Program-made: the position numbers and the translations under genes
Assembly: GCA_034190545.1 (NCBI GenBank)
Contig: JAXIOF010000057.1
Coordinates: 1-44,330 of the forward strand
Direction of reading: 5' to 3'
DNA length: 44,330 bases
From: Candidatus Afararchaeum irisae
GTDB taxonomy: Archaea > Halobacteriota > Halobacteria > Halobacteriales > Afararchaeaceae
Notes under the pieces: model-generated
Told to the model about the DNA's origin: nothing
Database searches by the model: none
Seen by the model: the letters and a program-made list of their open reading frames with translations, nothing else
Shown: positions 15,361 to 23,614 of the stretch, piece by piece
Position numbering within the stretch: the stretch's first letter is position 1
How the letters are laid out: the number at the start of each line of letters is the position of its first letter

Positions 15361-17442
15361 ATGATACTCTCAGACCGCGACATACGTAAGAGACTCGAAG
15401 AAGGCGATCTATCCATAGAGCCGCTCGAAGATCCCGACCTTCAGATACAGCCAGCGAGCGTCGACATGCGCCTCGGGAACGAGTTCCTCGAGTTCCAGCG
15501 CTCGAACATACCGTGTATACATCCCCAGAGCGAGGAGGAGACCGACGCCTACACGCGGAGGAAGGTCGTCGAAGACGGCGATTCGTACATACTCCATCCG
15601 GGTGACTTCGTTCTCGGGACGACCTACGAGAGGGTCGAGATACCCGACGACCTCGTCGCACGTGTTGAGGGACGTTCGAGTCTGGGGAGGCTTGCAGTCG
15701 TAGTACACGCCTCGCTACCTTACGACGAGGAGGTGTTCATCTGGACACCCGATGACGGGTTCGGATTCCACGAGATAGGCGAAGTCGTCGAAGACGAGAA
15801 AGAAGCACGCGCGGTCTCGTTCGACCCCGAGAATCTGAGGGTCAGTACCCACGAGATCACCGACTACATAACCAACCCCAGAAAGGACATATACCGCGTG
15901 AGACTTGAATCCGGACGTGAGGTCAGGGTAACAGAGGATCACAACCTCTTCACGCTCGACTCAGAGGGTAAGGTCGACAGGATAGAAACCGAAGACTCCG
16001 AGGGCGAACTCGTGGCAGTCCCTCATAAGCTTCCCGAGCCCGTAGTCGATGAGACCGAAGTCGACCTCGTGGAGCTTCTCGACGGCTCTGAGGACATAAT
16101 CGCGTACGCATCCGACGGCAGAGGCAGAGGCAGAGGCAGAGGCAAAGGCAAGAATCAAGGATTTACAGATGTCGACTGGGAGGGCATCGGAGAGTCTACG
16201 AGACGCCATTACGAGGGACGTAACAGCGCGCCCCTGAGAAGGGTTAGCCCTGTCGAAGCGCGTGACTCCGACGTAGATCTGTGCTTCAAACAGAGTGACT
16301 TCAAGCTACCCGACACAGTACCCGTGACAGCCGAGTTCGGCTGGGTTCTCGGCTTCTACATAGCTGAGGGGTACGCAAGGAGAAAACACGTCGTCTTCAC
16401 CAACAAGAACGAGGAATACCTCGACAGGGTCGAGTCATGGTTCGAGGAGTACGGCACGACTATCACACGGAACTGTGACGACAGGGGTGTACGACAGCTT
16501 ACGGTATCCTCGGCTCTCTGGTCAGAGATCTTCCGACGTCTCGCCGACGAAGGCAGCGACAAGAACATACCAGACGAAGCCTGGAACTGGTCCGACGATG
16601 TACTCGAATCCCTTCTCGAAGGTCTGATTGACGGAGACGGACACAGACGTGAATCGCGGGAGACCTTCTACACCTTTAACGAGGATCTCGCGTACAACGT
16701 CGTCCACCTCGCTTCACGTCTCGGAAAACTGTCTTCTGTCTACTCAAGAGAGCGCGAGACGGGAACAGAATGGAACGTCGACATCTCCGAAGACGCTCAC
16801 AAGAAGGGGCAGTACGTTCCAAACGTCGACGGAGTTCTGAGAGAGTACAGACATGAAGCCGGTATGGGTATGAAAGAGGTAGCCGAAAAGGTAGGCTGGT
16901 CGTCGAAGTCAAGCGTGTCGAACCTCGAAAACTGTGAGTACAGCTCCGTGAAACGTGAGACTCTCCGGAAGCTACGCGAGGTATACGCCGACGAGGATGT
17001 CGAGACACGGCGTTTAGACAGTATACTCGACGGCGGAGTCAGGTTCGAACGCGTCGAGTCGGTCGAGAAAACCGGCGATCGCGAGGTTACCTACGACCTC
17101 GAAGTACAGCCCAACGGAAGGTGTATCGAGAACTTCATCGGCGGACGCGGAGGTGTCTTCCTGTCGAACACAGCCGGCTTCATAGATCCGGGTTACGAGG
17201 GACAGATCACCCTAGAGCTCTCGAACCTCGGAACCGCGCCCGTCGCACTACGTCCGAGGGAGATGCGTATCTCACAGGTCGTATTCACCGAACTCTCGTC
17301 ACGTGCGGAGCTTCCGTACGGAGAGGAGAGGGGCTCGAAGTACCAGAACCAGGAGGGTCCGACAGCGAGCCGTATACAGAGCGACGCCGAGTGGGAGACG
17401 GAGTCGGACGAAGGTACCGAGGTCGACGACGACGAACGATAG
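15361..17442 (+). CDS. dcd: dCTP deaminase interrupted by an intein
   Basis: 693 aa precursor. Residues 1-117 and 604-693 together form a 207-aa dCTP deaminase: the N-extein ends in the substrate motif [13 protein letters not shown] and the C-extein starts [17 protein letters not shown], with catalytic Glu619. The enzyme makes dUTP from dCTP for dTMP synthesis. The intein (residues 118-603) sits between two active-site segments, so the enzyme is presumably inactive until splicing. The C-extein ends in a long acidic tail. It lies 29 bases after the HD-domain gene, probably in the carS-pyrE-HD-dcd unit. Confidence 0.93.
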   Translation: MILSDRDIRKRLEEGDLSIEPLEDPDLQIQPASVDMRLGNEFLEFQRSNIPCIHPQSEEETDAYTRRKVVEDGDSYILHPGDFVLGTTYERVEIPDDLVARVEGRSSLGRLAVVVHASLPYDEEVFIWTPDDGFGFHEIGEVVEDEKEARAVSFDPENLRVSTHEITDYITNPRKDIYRVRLESGREVRVTEDHNLFTLDSEGKVDRIETEDSEGELVAVPHKLPEPVVDETEVDLVELLDGSEDIIAYASDGRGRGRGRGKGKNQGFTDVDWEGIGESTRRHYEGRNSAPLRRVSPVEARDSDVDLCFKQSDFKLPDTVPVTAEFGWVLGFYIAEGYARRKHVVFTNKNEEYLDRVESWFEEYGTTITRNCDDRGVRQLTVSSALWSEIFRRLADEGSDKNIPDEAWNWSDDVLESLLEGLIDGDGHRRESRETFYTFNEDLAYNVVHLASRLGKLSSVYSRERETGTEWNVDISEDAHKKGQYVPNVDGVLREYRHEAGMGMKEVAEKVGWSSKSSVSNLENCEYSSVKRETLRKLREVYADEDVETRRLDSILDGGVRFERVESVEKTGDREVTYDLEVQPNGRCIENFIGGRGGVFLSNTAGFIDPGYEGQITLELSNLGTAPVALRPREMRISQVVFTELSSRAELPYGEERGSKYQNQEGPTASRIQSDAEWETESDEGTEVDDDER
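15712..17169 (+). mobile_element. Dcd intein, 486 aa, with LAGLIDADG endonuclease and an HTH
   Basis: It begins with Ser ([11 protein letters not shown]) rather than Cys and ends with VFLSN followed by Thr+1. Block B has VTEDH (T-x2-H). Endonuclease motifs are LGFYIAEG (precursor residues 330-337) and LEGLIDGDG (419-427) with acids E336 and D426, so the nuclease may be active. An extra XRE-like helix-turn-helix lies at about 493-542 between the endonuclease and the C-terminal splicing blocks. A Gly-Arg repeat lies before the endonuclease. Confidence 0.9.
16117..16152 (+). repeat. Hexanucleotide tandem repeat in the Dcd intein
   Basis: Six units of GGCAGA-type sequence (four exact, then GGCAAA and GGCAAG) encode alternating Gly-Arg/Lys. 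Such runs expand and contract by slippage; here length changes by whole units keep the frame. The resulting basic linker could help the intein bind DNA. Confidence 0.8.
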
Positions 17443-17450
17443 TATAATTT
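17443..17450 (+). promoter_or_regulatory. TATA box of the TusA/rhodanese pair
   Basis: TATAATTT is centred about 28 bases before the ATG at 17474 and begins one base after the dcd stop. It indicates a separate leaderless transcript for the sulfur-transfer pair. Confidence 0.6.
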
Positions 17451-17473
17451 GGCTCCGCGTCCTACCCACAGAT

Positions 17474-17770
17474 ATGACTGAAGTTAGGTGGGAAGACGTT
17501 CTCGAGCTTCCTGACGAGGTCGACGACGAGACAGCCGAGGAGCTATACGAGGAGGCTGACACGAAGCAGGACATGATGGGGGAGACGTGTCCGTATCCTC
17601 AGCTTGAGGCGAAGAAGGCTGTCGACGAGATGGAGGAAGGGGAGCTTCTCGTCCAGGAGACAGACCATGTCCCGAGCGCCGAGAACGTCCCTAACGCGGT
17701 CGACGACGACGCCGAGGCAAAAGTCTGGAGCGACGGCGGAACCTACAGGATATTCCTCTGGAAAAGATAG
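17474..17770 (+). CDS. TusA/SirA-like sulfur carrier protein
   Basis: 98 aa. An acidic 30-residue N-terminal extension is followed by a TusA fold with the conserved CPYPQLEAKKAV motif (C39). Family members carry persulfide sulfur for tRNA thiolation or cofactor synthesis. The start at 17474 is set by the TATA box. A rhodanese gene follows one base after its stop, so the two probably act together, the rhodanese loading the carrier. The classical CPxP motif is intact. Confidence 0.85.
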   Translation: MTEVRWEDVLELPDEVDDETAEELYEEADTKQDMMGETCPYPQLEAKKAVDEMEEGELLVQETDHVPSAENVPNAVDDDAEAKVWSDGGTYRIFLWKR

Positions 17771-17771
17771 T

Positions 17772-18098
17772 ATGGTGGAGTATATCAGCACTGACGATCT
17801 TCACGACAGGATAGAGTCGGGGGAGAAGCCCCAGATCATAGACATACGTTCGGAGGACGAGTACGAAGAGGGGCATATACCCGGCGCGGAGAACATACCT
17901 CTCGACGAACTCCCTCTCAAGATAGGCGAACACGACTGGGGGGACGACGTCGTGGTTGTCTGTAAGATCGGCGAAAGCTCCGTACAGGGTGCACGTCTCA
18001 TAAAGGCATACGAGGGCGTCAGCGACGACGCCGAAGTCGCGAGCATGGAGGGAGGTATGGAGAACTGGGAGTACGACACCGAGACCGACGGCGAGTAG
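17772..18098 (+). CDS. Rhodanese-like sulfurtransferase paired with TusA
   Basis: 108 aa single rhodanese domain. QIIDIRSEDEYEEGHIPGA and the active-site loop VVVCKIGESSVQGA (catalytic C64) are intact, as is the final EGGMENWEYD. Adjacent to and co-transcribed with the TusA-like gene. It is the third rhodanese in the window and its loop (CKIGESS) differs from the other two, suggesting distinct partners. Confidence 0.88.
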   Translation: MVEYISTDDLHDRIESGEKPQIIDIRSEDEYEEGHIPGAENIPLDELPLKIGEHDWGDDVVVVCKIGESSVQGARLIKAYEGVSDDAEVASMEGGMENWEYDTETDGE

Positions 18099-18185
18099 CC
18101 TCTGTTCTGTTGGGTTCGTTCGGTTCCACTCCTTGGTGACCCGAAGGACTCAAGTGGTAGACTGGGATAGAGTATCCAGGAACCA

Positions 18186-18860
18186 ATGGCGCGAAAGGAC
18201 TACCAGGAAAGGTTAGACGATCTTCGGCAGGACGTCCTCTACATGGGGGAGGTCGTCATAAACCGTCTCGAAAAGGGACTCGACGCCCTTGAGACGAAGG
18301 ACGACGACCTCGCGTGGGAGGTCATAGAGAAGGACAGCGAGGTCAACGATCTCTATCTGGAGATAGAACAGGAGTGTATAGACCTCTTAGCTCTACAACA
18401 GCCCGTAGCGGGTGACCTGCGTTTCATAGTGGCTTCTTTTAAGATAATTACCGACCTCGAACGCGTCGGAGACCTCGCCACCAACCTCGGCGACTACGCC
18501 CTCGACGCTGAGAAGTACGTCTTCCCCGAGGTCGACATACGTAACGTAGGCGACGACGCCTCCGAGATGGTGAGTCAGGCGATGGAGGCGTACGAGAACG
18601 AGGACACCGATCTCACATACGAGATCTCGGAGTACGACGACGGTCTCGACCAGAGGTGTGAGGAGATAAGCAACGAGATAATACGTAACCTGATCGAGAT
18701 GGAGACGGGGGACGCCGACGAGGACATAGAGACAACACTCAACGAGGTCTCACGTCTCCTTCTGACTGTGAGAGACCTCGAACGTGTCGGAGACCACGCC
18801 GTCAACATAGCCGCACGGACTCTCTACATGGTCGAGAACGACGACGAACTCATCTGGTAA
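18186..18860 (+). CDS. phoU: PhoU-family phosphate regulator
   Basis: 224 aa all-helical protein with two tandem PhoU bundles. Each has the metal-binding signature: DLRFIVASFKIITDLERVGD near residues 76-95 and VRDLERVGDHAVNIA near 195-209. PhoU proteins restrain phosphate import and signalling. No pst transporter genes are nearby, so its partner is not evident. It lies 7 bases before the Taw2-like gene. The 87 bases upstream show no clear TATA box. Confidence 0.9.
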   Translation: MARKDYQERLDDLRQDVLYMGEVVINRLEKGLDALETKDDDLAWEVIEKDSEVNDLYLEIEQECIDLLALQQPVAGDLRFIVASFKIITDLERVGDLATNLGDYALDAEKYVFPEVDIRNVGDDASEMVSQAMEAYENEDTDLTYEISEYDDGLDQRCEEISNEIIRNLIEMETGDADEDIETTLNEVSRLLLTVRDLERVGDHAVNIAARTLYMVENDDELIW

Positions 18861-18867
18861 GGGGGAG

Positions 18868-19854
18868 ATGACAGAGTACGCCGTCCGTGTTCCGAAGGAA
18901 GAGACAGAAGCCGTGATGCGGAAGGCGGAGAAAGAGGGCGTCTATGACGACGCGAGAAGCGTCAAGAAGTCGGAGACGGCTGGCGAGGAGAAGACCGAGA
19001 TACCGGTTACGGGAGAGGTGACTCTCGACGGCTACGACGCCTTCGAACAGGAGAGTCCCGAGTACAGGAAGACGAGTCTCGAAGACCTAACAGACGTAGA
19101 AGATCCGCCCTCAAGCTGGAAGACCGTAGGCGACGTCGTCCTCGTGAATCTGGGAGGCTACACGTCAGAGGAGAAGACCGAGATAGGCGAGTCTCTCCTC
19201 GAACTTACGAGCGCGAGGACAGTCCTCGACTACAGGGGTGTGTCGGGTGAGATGAGGAAGCCGGATGTCGGTCTCGTAGCTGGAGACGAAGAGACTGAGA
19301 CTCTCCACCGTGAGAACGGATTCGAGTTCAGGCTCGACCCCGCCGAGGTGATGTTCTCTGTCGGAAACGCCGAGGAGAGGCTGCGTATGCGCGAGACGGT
19401 CGGCGAGGGCGAGACAGTCTTCGACATGTTCGCGGGGATCGGCTACTTCTCTGTACCCGCAGCGGTCGGGGGTGCCGAGGTCGTCGCCGCCGAGATAAAC
19501 CCGGTCTCGTGTTCCTACCTCGAGGAAAACGCACGTCTCAACGGTGTCGAAAGCCGTATCGAGGCTTACAACGAGAACTGTCTCGACGTGGCCCCAGACC
19601 GGGAGATAGACAGGGTGCTGATGGGTCATTTCGACGCCGTCTCGGAGGAGTTTATGAGACACGCGGTGTCGTCAGTAGACGGCAAAGGCGTGCTACACGT
19701 ACACGACGCAGCCTACGATCCCGCCGAGACCGAGGAGGAGATACGTAGACTCGTCGAGGACAGGGGACTCGGAGCCTCGGTCGAGACGAGAAGGATAAAG
19801 GGATACTCAGAGGGTGTGTCGCATTACGTCTTTGACGTAGAGGTCGGGGTATAG
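18868..19854 (+). CDS. Trm5/Taw2-family tRNA-modifying enzyme, probably Taw2
   Basis: 328 aa with a Rossmann SAM-binding fold: FDMFAGIGYFSVPAAVGG (motif I) and VVAAEINPVSCSYLEENA. The signature VMFSVGNAEERLRM and the ending RRIKGYSEGVSHYVFDV fit Taw2/TYW2, which adds the aminocarboxypropyl group to 4-demethylwyosine-37 of tRNA-Phe, better than the m1G37 methyltransferase Trm5. The Trm5-type NLP motif is replaced by MGHFDA. Trm5 remains the alternative. It follows phoU by 7 bases. Confidence 0.8.
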   Translation: MTEYAVRVPKEETEAVMRKAEKEGVYDDARSVKKSETAGEEKTEIPVTGEVTLDGYDAFEQESPEYRKTSLEDLTDVEDPPSSWKTVGDVVLVNLGGYTSEEKTEIGESLLELTSARTVLDYRGVSGEMRKPDVGLVAGDEETETLHRENGFEFRLDPAEVMFSVGNAEERLRMRETVGEGETVFDMFAGIGYFSVPAAVGGAEVVAAEINPVSCSYLEENARLNGVESRIEAYNENCLDVAPDREIDRVLMGHFDAVSEEFMRHAVSSVDGKGVLHVHDAAYDPAETEEEIRRLVEDRGLGASVETRRIKGYSEGVSHYVFDVEVGV

Positions 19855-19882
19855 GAGCCGCCCCACACGGTACCAGCGCCAG

Positions 19883-19890
19883 TTATAAGA
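19883..19890 (+). promoter_or_regulatory. TATA box of the GDT1-like gene
   Basis: TTATAAGA lies about 33 bases before the ATG at 19919, giving a short leader of a few bases. Confidence 0.5.
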
Positions 19891-19918
19891 CGCCGCTCCG
19901 TGAATCTCAGTCAGTCCC

Positions 19919-20602
19919 ATGGCTGCTTGGATAGAGGTTATTACGACGGCTTTCTTCCTCCAGTTAATGTCTCTCCCGGGTGAGAAGGGTCAGCTAGTCA
20001 TAGCGGGGCTTGCGACGAAGTACAGCCCGTGGATGGTCGTCGCAGGTGCGAGTACGGCATTCGGAGGCTGGACAGTTCTCGAAATACTCCTCGGAAACGC
20101 CCTCAAGGACGCTCTCCCGAGGGTCTACCTCGACGGCGCGACCGCGGCGCTCTTCTTCATATTCGCGTTCTGGATACTCTACACGTCGCCGGGGAGAGGG
20201 AAAGGAAGTGAAAAGAGACGTGTCTCCGACGGCGGGTCTGAGAGTAAGGAAGACACAGACGAGACTGGGACTCAACTGAGTGAGATAGACCTGCCCGACG
20301 AGACGAGGTTCTACGGCTTTATCCCATCATTCTCGATGATGGCAGTCGGAGAGTTCGGAGACAAGACACAGATAATCACGATAGGTCTCGCAGCTACCTA
20401 CGGCGTACATCCCGGAATCTGGGTGGGCGAGATGCTCGCCATAATCCCCGTGAGTGCCGCAAACGCCTACTTCTTTAACAGAGCGTCACACCGTATAAAC
20501 CAGAGATGGTTCCATCTCGTCTCGGCGGGAATCTTCCTCCTCTTCGCATTCGACACCACAGCGAAGTACGCGATAGGCAGGTCTTTTCTACCAATAGGCT
20601 GA
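19919..20602 (+). CDS. TMEM165/GDT1 (UPF0016) family membrane transporter
   Basis: 227 aa with six predicted helices in two halves separated by a charged cytoplasmic loop (about residues 95-130). The family exports Ca2+/Mn2+ and each half normally carries an E-x-G-D-K-T motif. Here the second is intact (GEFGDKTQIITIGLA) but the first reads SLPGEKGQLVIAGLA, losing the usual acidic pair. The halves appear to have diverged, so transport by the canonical two-site mechanism is uncertain. Confidence 0.85.
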   Translation: MAAWIEVITTAFFLQLMSLPGEKGQLVIAGLATKYSPWMVVAGASTAFGGWTVLEILLGNALKDALPRVYLDGATAALFFIFAFWILYTSPGRGKGSEKRRVSDGGSESKEDTDETGTQLSEIDLPDETRFYGFIPSFSMMAVGEFGDKTQIITIGLAATYGVHPGIWVGEMLAIIPVSAANAYFFNRASHRINQRWFHLVSAGIFLLFAFDTTAKYAIGRSFLPIG

Positions 20603-20628
20603 CGACACGCCACGGTACGGTACAGTAC

Positions 20629-20635
20629 ATTTATC
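20629..20635 (+). promoter_or_regulatory. TATA box of the SDR-YchF pair
   Basis: ATTTATC is centred about 29 bases before the ATG at 20661, consistent with a leaderless transcript covering the overlapping SDR and YchF genes. Confidence 0.45.
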
Positions 20636-20660
20636 TTGATCTCGATCCCATAATCAGAGT

Positions 20661-21389
20661 ATGACCAGTCTCGAAGGACAGACGGTTCTCGTGACGGGTG
20701 CGAGCAAGGGAATGGGAAGAGAGATGGCTCTGCGTTTCGCCGATGAGGGAGCGAAGGTAGTCCTCGTAGCGAGGGACGGAGACGAACTCGATGACGTAGC
20801 CAAGGAGGCGAACGGCGAGACCCTAGTGGCTACCGCAGACGTCCGAAACCCGCAGGAGGTCGAGGCGACAGTCGACGTCGCAGTAGATGAGTTCGGAAGT
20901 ATAGACACGCTCGTCAACAACGCGGGTGTGGGACTCCTCAGCCTCTACGACGAGAGAAAAGACCTCGTCGATGTCTCCGAGGAGGACTGGGACACAGTGA
21001 TAGAGACCAACCTCAAGGGTGTCTTCCTCTTCACCAAGTACGTCCTTCCGAGTATGGAAAGCGGCGGCAACGTCATAAATATCTCGTCAGGTCTCGGGAG
21101 AAAAGCCGCTGAGGGCTGGTCGCCCTACGTGACCTCGAAATGGGGTCTCGAAGGACTCACGAGGACGGTTGCACTCGAAGTCGAGGACGACGGAGTCAAC
21201 GTAAACGGAGTATACCCCGGAGGCAGAGTCGAGACGGGATTCTGGAAACATCTCCCCGAGGAAGAACGTGACGAGATACTTCCGCCTGACGTCATGAACG
21301 ACGCCGCTGTCCTGCTAGCTCAGCAGGACAAAAACGGGGTCACGGGAGAGTCGATCTCCGCAGACGACTGGGAGGAGAGGCTCGGATGA
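20661..21389 (+). CDS. Short-chain dehydrogenase/reductase
   Basis: 242 aa classical SDR. It has the cofactor motif TGASKGMG (residues 13-20), an ADV acidic motif, NNAG, a catalytic Ser in VINISSG, and YVTSK (Y-x3-K). An arginine after the second strand (VARDGDE) suggests NADP(H) preference. Substrate unknown. It overlaps the YchF paralogue by 4 bases (ATGA), so the two are translationally coupled, an unusual pairing. Confidence 0.9.
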   Translation: MTSLEGQTVLVTGASKGMGREMALRFADEGAKVVLVARDGDELDDVAKEANGETLVATADVRNPQEVEATVDVAVDEFGSIDTLVNNAGVGLLSLYDERKDLVDVSEEDWDTVIETNLKGVFLFTKYVLPSMESGGNVINISSGLGRKAAEGWSPYVTSKWGLEGLTRTVALEVEDDGVNVNGVYPGGRVETGFWKHLPEEERDEILPPDVMNDAAVLLAQQDKNGVTGESISADDWEERLG

Positions 21390-22564
21390 TCACGGTGGGT
21401 CTCGCGGGAAAGCCCAACGCGGGTAAGTCGACCTTCTTCAAGGCGGCGACGAGCGCGGACGTAGAGGTCGGAAACTACCCTTTCACGACGATAGAGGCGA
21501 ACAGAGGGGTCACCCACGTCCGTACCGACTGTCCGTGTCTCGAACTCGACGAGAGATGTGGCAACTGCAGAGACGGAAGACGGTACGTCCCGGTCGAGAT
21601 AATAGACGTCGCGGGTCTCGTCCCCGAGGCACACAAGGGACGCGGTCTCGGAAACCAGTTCCTCGACGAGCTGAGACAGGCTGACGTCATAGTGCACGTC
21701 GTCGACGCCGCGGGTGCGACCGACTCGGAGGGCGAGCCCGTGGCTGTCGGTGAACACAGCCCTGTCGAGGACGTCGACTTCCTCGAGGAGGAGCTCGACA
21801 TGTGGACATACGGTATTCTGAGGGACAACTGGGAGAAGATAGAGAGACGTTCGAGGACGCCTGACTTCGACTTCGAGTCGGAGCTAACCGACGTACTCAC
21901 GGGCGTCGGAGCGACCGAGAACGAGATACGTCTCGCTCTGCGGAGGATAGACCAGCCCGAGAGCTTCGGCGACTGGGACGACTCCGACATAAGACTGCTT
22001 GCGAGGGAGATAAGACGTATCACGAAGCCGATAGCCGTCGCCGCGAACAAGGTCGACATAGCTCCAGACGACCTCGTCGAGAAACTCCTCGACACCGAGG
22101 GAGTCGTAGTTCCGACGACCGGGAAGGCGGAACTCGGACTCAGAAACGGAGATGAGTCTGGGATTCTGAGCTACGCACCCGGTGACTCGGAGTTCGAGAT
22201 ACTCGAAGACGACGGCGTATCCGACTCACAGCTAAAGGCACTCGGAGAGATACGCGGCGTGTTCGATGAGTACGGAGGAACCGGGATACAGAAGGTTCTC
22301 AACGACGCCGTCTACGGTCTCCTCGAACGCGTCACTGTCTACCCCGTCGAGAACGAGTCGGGCTGGACCGACGGCTCGGGTAACGTCCTTCCCGACGCCT
22401 TCCTCTTAGAACGCGGATCGACTCCTGTCGACCTCGCCTACTCAGTCCACTCCGACGTCGGTGAGGGATATCTCCACGCCGTAGACGCGAGGACACGCCA
22501 GAGGATAGCCAACGACTACGAGGTCGAGGAGGGTGACGTCATAAAGATCGTGAGCACCGCATAG
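21386..22564 (+). CDS. YchF/Obg-like P-loop GTPase, paralogue 2
   Basis: 392 aa. G1 is GLAGKPNAGKSTFFKAA, switch YPFTTIEANRG, G3 DVAGLVPEAHKGRGLGNQF, with NKVD, then the helical insert and a TGS-type C-terminus (FLLERGSTPVDLAYSVHSD). The cysteine cluster between switch and G3 (CPCLELDERCGNC) is denser than in paralogue 1 and could bind metal. Conserved throughout, so both copies look functional. Its start overlaps the SDR stop. Confidence 0.93.
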   Translation: MITVGLAGKPNAGKSTFFKAATSADVEVGNYPFTTIEANRGVTHVRTDCPCLELDERCGNCRDGRRYVPVEIIDVAGLVPEAHKGRGLGNQFLDELRQADVIVHVVDAAGATDSEGEPVAVGEHSPVEDVDFLEEELDMWTYGILRDNWEKIERRSRTPDFDFESELTDVLTGVGATENEIRLALRRIDQPESFGDWDDSDIRLLAREIRRITKPIAVAANKVDIAPDDLVEKLLDTEGVVVPTTGKAELGLRNGDESGILSYAPGDSEFEILEDDGVSDSQLKALGEIRGVFDEYGGTGIQKVLNDAVYGLLERVTVYPVENESGWTDGSGNVLPDAFLLERGSTPVDLAYSVHSDVGEGYLHAVDARTRQRIANDYEVEEGDVIKIVSTA

Positions 22565-22608
22565 CCGTATTGGGCTGTGGTCTCAAGACTGCCCAAGAAG
22601 ACCATATC

Positions 22609-22616
22609 TTTATAAT
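22609..22616 (+). promoter_or_regulatory. TATA box of the wHTH gene
   Basis: TTTATAAT is centred about 30 bases before the ATG at 22643. It supports that start over the upstream in-frame ATG at 22619, which would be inside the promoter. Confidence 0.55.
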
Positions 22617-22642
22617 TTGTGAACAAGTATCACAGTATACGT

Positions 22643-22978
22643 ATGGATCGAACACTTTGGTACCTCGTAGCAGGTACAAGGGGGGGAGAGAACAGGGGAA
22701 GGATACTCTGGAAGTTAGTCGACAACCCGATGAACACCAACCAGCTCGCTGAGGAGCTCGACCTCAACTACAGGACGGTGTCACATCACCTCGAAGTCCT
22801 AGAGGACAACAGCCTCATAGAGAAACACGGTGAGGGATACGGCTGTCTCTACTTCCTCACCGAGAACATGGAGTCGAAGATAGAGGAACTTGAGAAGATA
22901 CTCATGAAGTCGGAGTACGACTTCTTCGAGACAGCCGAGACGGAAGCAGGATCAGAAGCAACGACAACCTCGACGTAG
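22643..22978 (+). CDS. Winged-HTH transcriptional regulator, ArsR-like
   Basis: 111 aa. The haloarchaeal pattern LWYLVAGTRGGENRGRIL is followed by a winged helix with recognition helix around NYRTVSHHLEVLEDN (residues 42-56) and a wing GEGYGCLYFLTE. It ends in a helical, acidic, Thr-rich tail. No sensor domain is present, so it may respond by oligomerisation or to a small ligand bound at the winged helix. Monocistronic with a leaderless promoter. Confidence 0.85.
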   Translation: MDRTLWYLVAGTRGGENRGRILWKLVDNPMNTNQLAEELDLNYRTVSHHLEVLEDNSLIEKHGEGYGCLYFLTENMESKIEELEKILMKSEYDFFETAETEAGSEATTTST

Positions 22979-23013
22979 ATCCGAGTCCAAGTCGAAACTG
23001 GGTAGCCGGGGGA

Positions 23014-23466
23014 CTACTCCACTGACTCGAACTCTTCGTCGACCCTGTCGAGAACCGTCTCGAAGACCTCACTTATCTCGTCGGCGAGATGCTGTAGCTC
23101 CGAGTTGCCCGTGACAGGCAGAACCCTCTGTGTGTCGACGCCTCGGACGACTATCTCGTCGGTCTCGTCGTCCTCGTAGACTACCATGTTACACGGCATC
23201 ATAGCCCCCATTCTCTTGTCGGTCGAGAGAGCCTCGTAGGCGTATTCGAGAGCGCAAGCCCCGAGAATACGGTAGTTGGGGAACTCCTCGTCGATGTTCT
23301 GCTGTATGCCGTTTCCGGGGTCGAGGTCAGCCTGTATTCCCATTCCCTCGTCCTCTAAGGTCTCTATCACGAACTCGACGACTTCGTCGAAATCTCCTCT
23401 CACACGTGTTTCTACAGTGAACTCCATTCCACCGACGGCATACATCGCCTTGTTCATTATGGACAT
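23014..23466 (-). CDS. DUF302 family protein
   Basis: 150 aa. The DUF302 pattern is clear: FTVETRVRGDFDEVVEFVIETL split over the first strand and helix, YRILGACALEYAYEAL (about 65-80) and MGAMMPCNMVVYED (about 86-99), with conserved cysteines C71 and C91. The family has a small alpha/beta fold of unknown function, sometimes linked with redox or sulfur proteins. The start at 23466 is supported by a TATA box about 27 bases upstream on the minus strand. Confidence 0.87.
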   Translation of the reverse strand: MSIMNKAMYAVGGMEFTVETRVRGDFDEVVEFVIETLEDEGMGIQADLDPGNGIQQNIDEEFPNYRILGACALEYAYEALSTDKRMGAMMPCNMVVYEDDETDEIVVRGVDTQRVLPVTGNSELQHLADEISEVFETVLDRVDEEFESVE

Positions 23467-23486
23467 ACCTGAGGTTGGTTGTATTA

Positions 23487-23498
23487 AGATATAAATAC
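23487..23498 (-). promoter_or_regulatory. TATA box of the DUF302 gene
   Basis: On the minus strand this reads GTATTTATATCT, centred 27 bases before the start codon at 23466. It gives a leaderless transcript separate from the TBP-MGMT operon upstream. Confidence 0.6.
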
Positions 23499-23569
23499 AC
23501 CGCGGTGTCTCAGACGTCTGAAAAACCGCAGAAATACGTCAGAGCCAGATGACTTCGGCGTCTGTGTCT

Positions 23570-23614
23570 GTTAATCAGAGATTAACAGGCTAAGGCTAAT
23601 CAGTCGGAGATTAG
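23570..23614 (-). terminator. Two related inverted repeats at the end of the MGMT gene
   Basis: GTTAATC/GATTAAC (23570-23576 and 23580-23586, 3-base loop) and CTAATC/GATTAG (23596-23601 and 23609-23614, 7-base loop) are tandem palindromes sharing the core TAATC...GATTA. The second overlaps the MGMT stop codon. They could help end the TBP-MGMT transcript or serve as paired operators for the DUF302 promoter about 75 bases further on. Which applies cannot be told from sequence. Confidence 0.4.

Noticed and set aside
18099-18185. Possible small RNA or gene between rhodanese and phoU
   Set aside because: No promoter, stem or open frame that can be supported.
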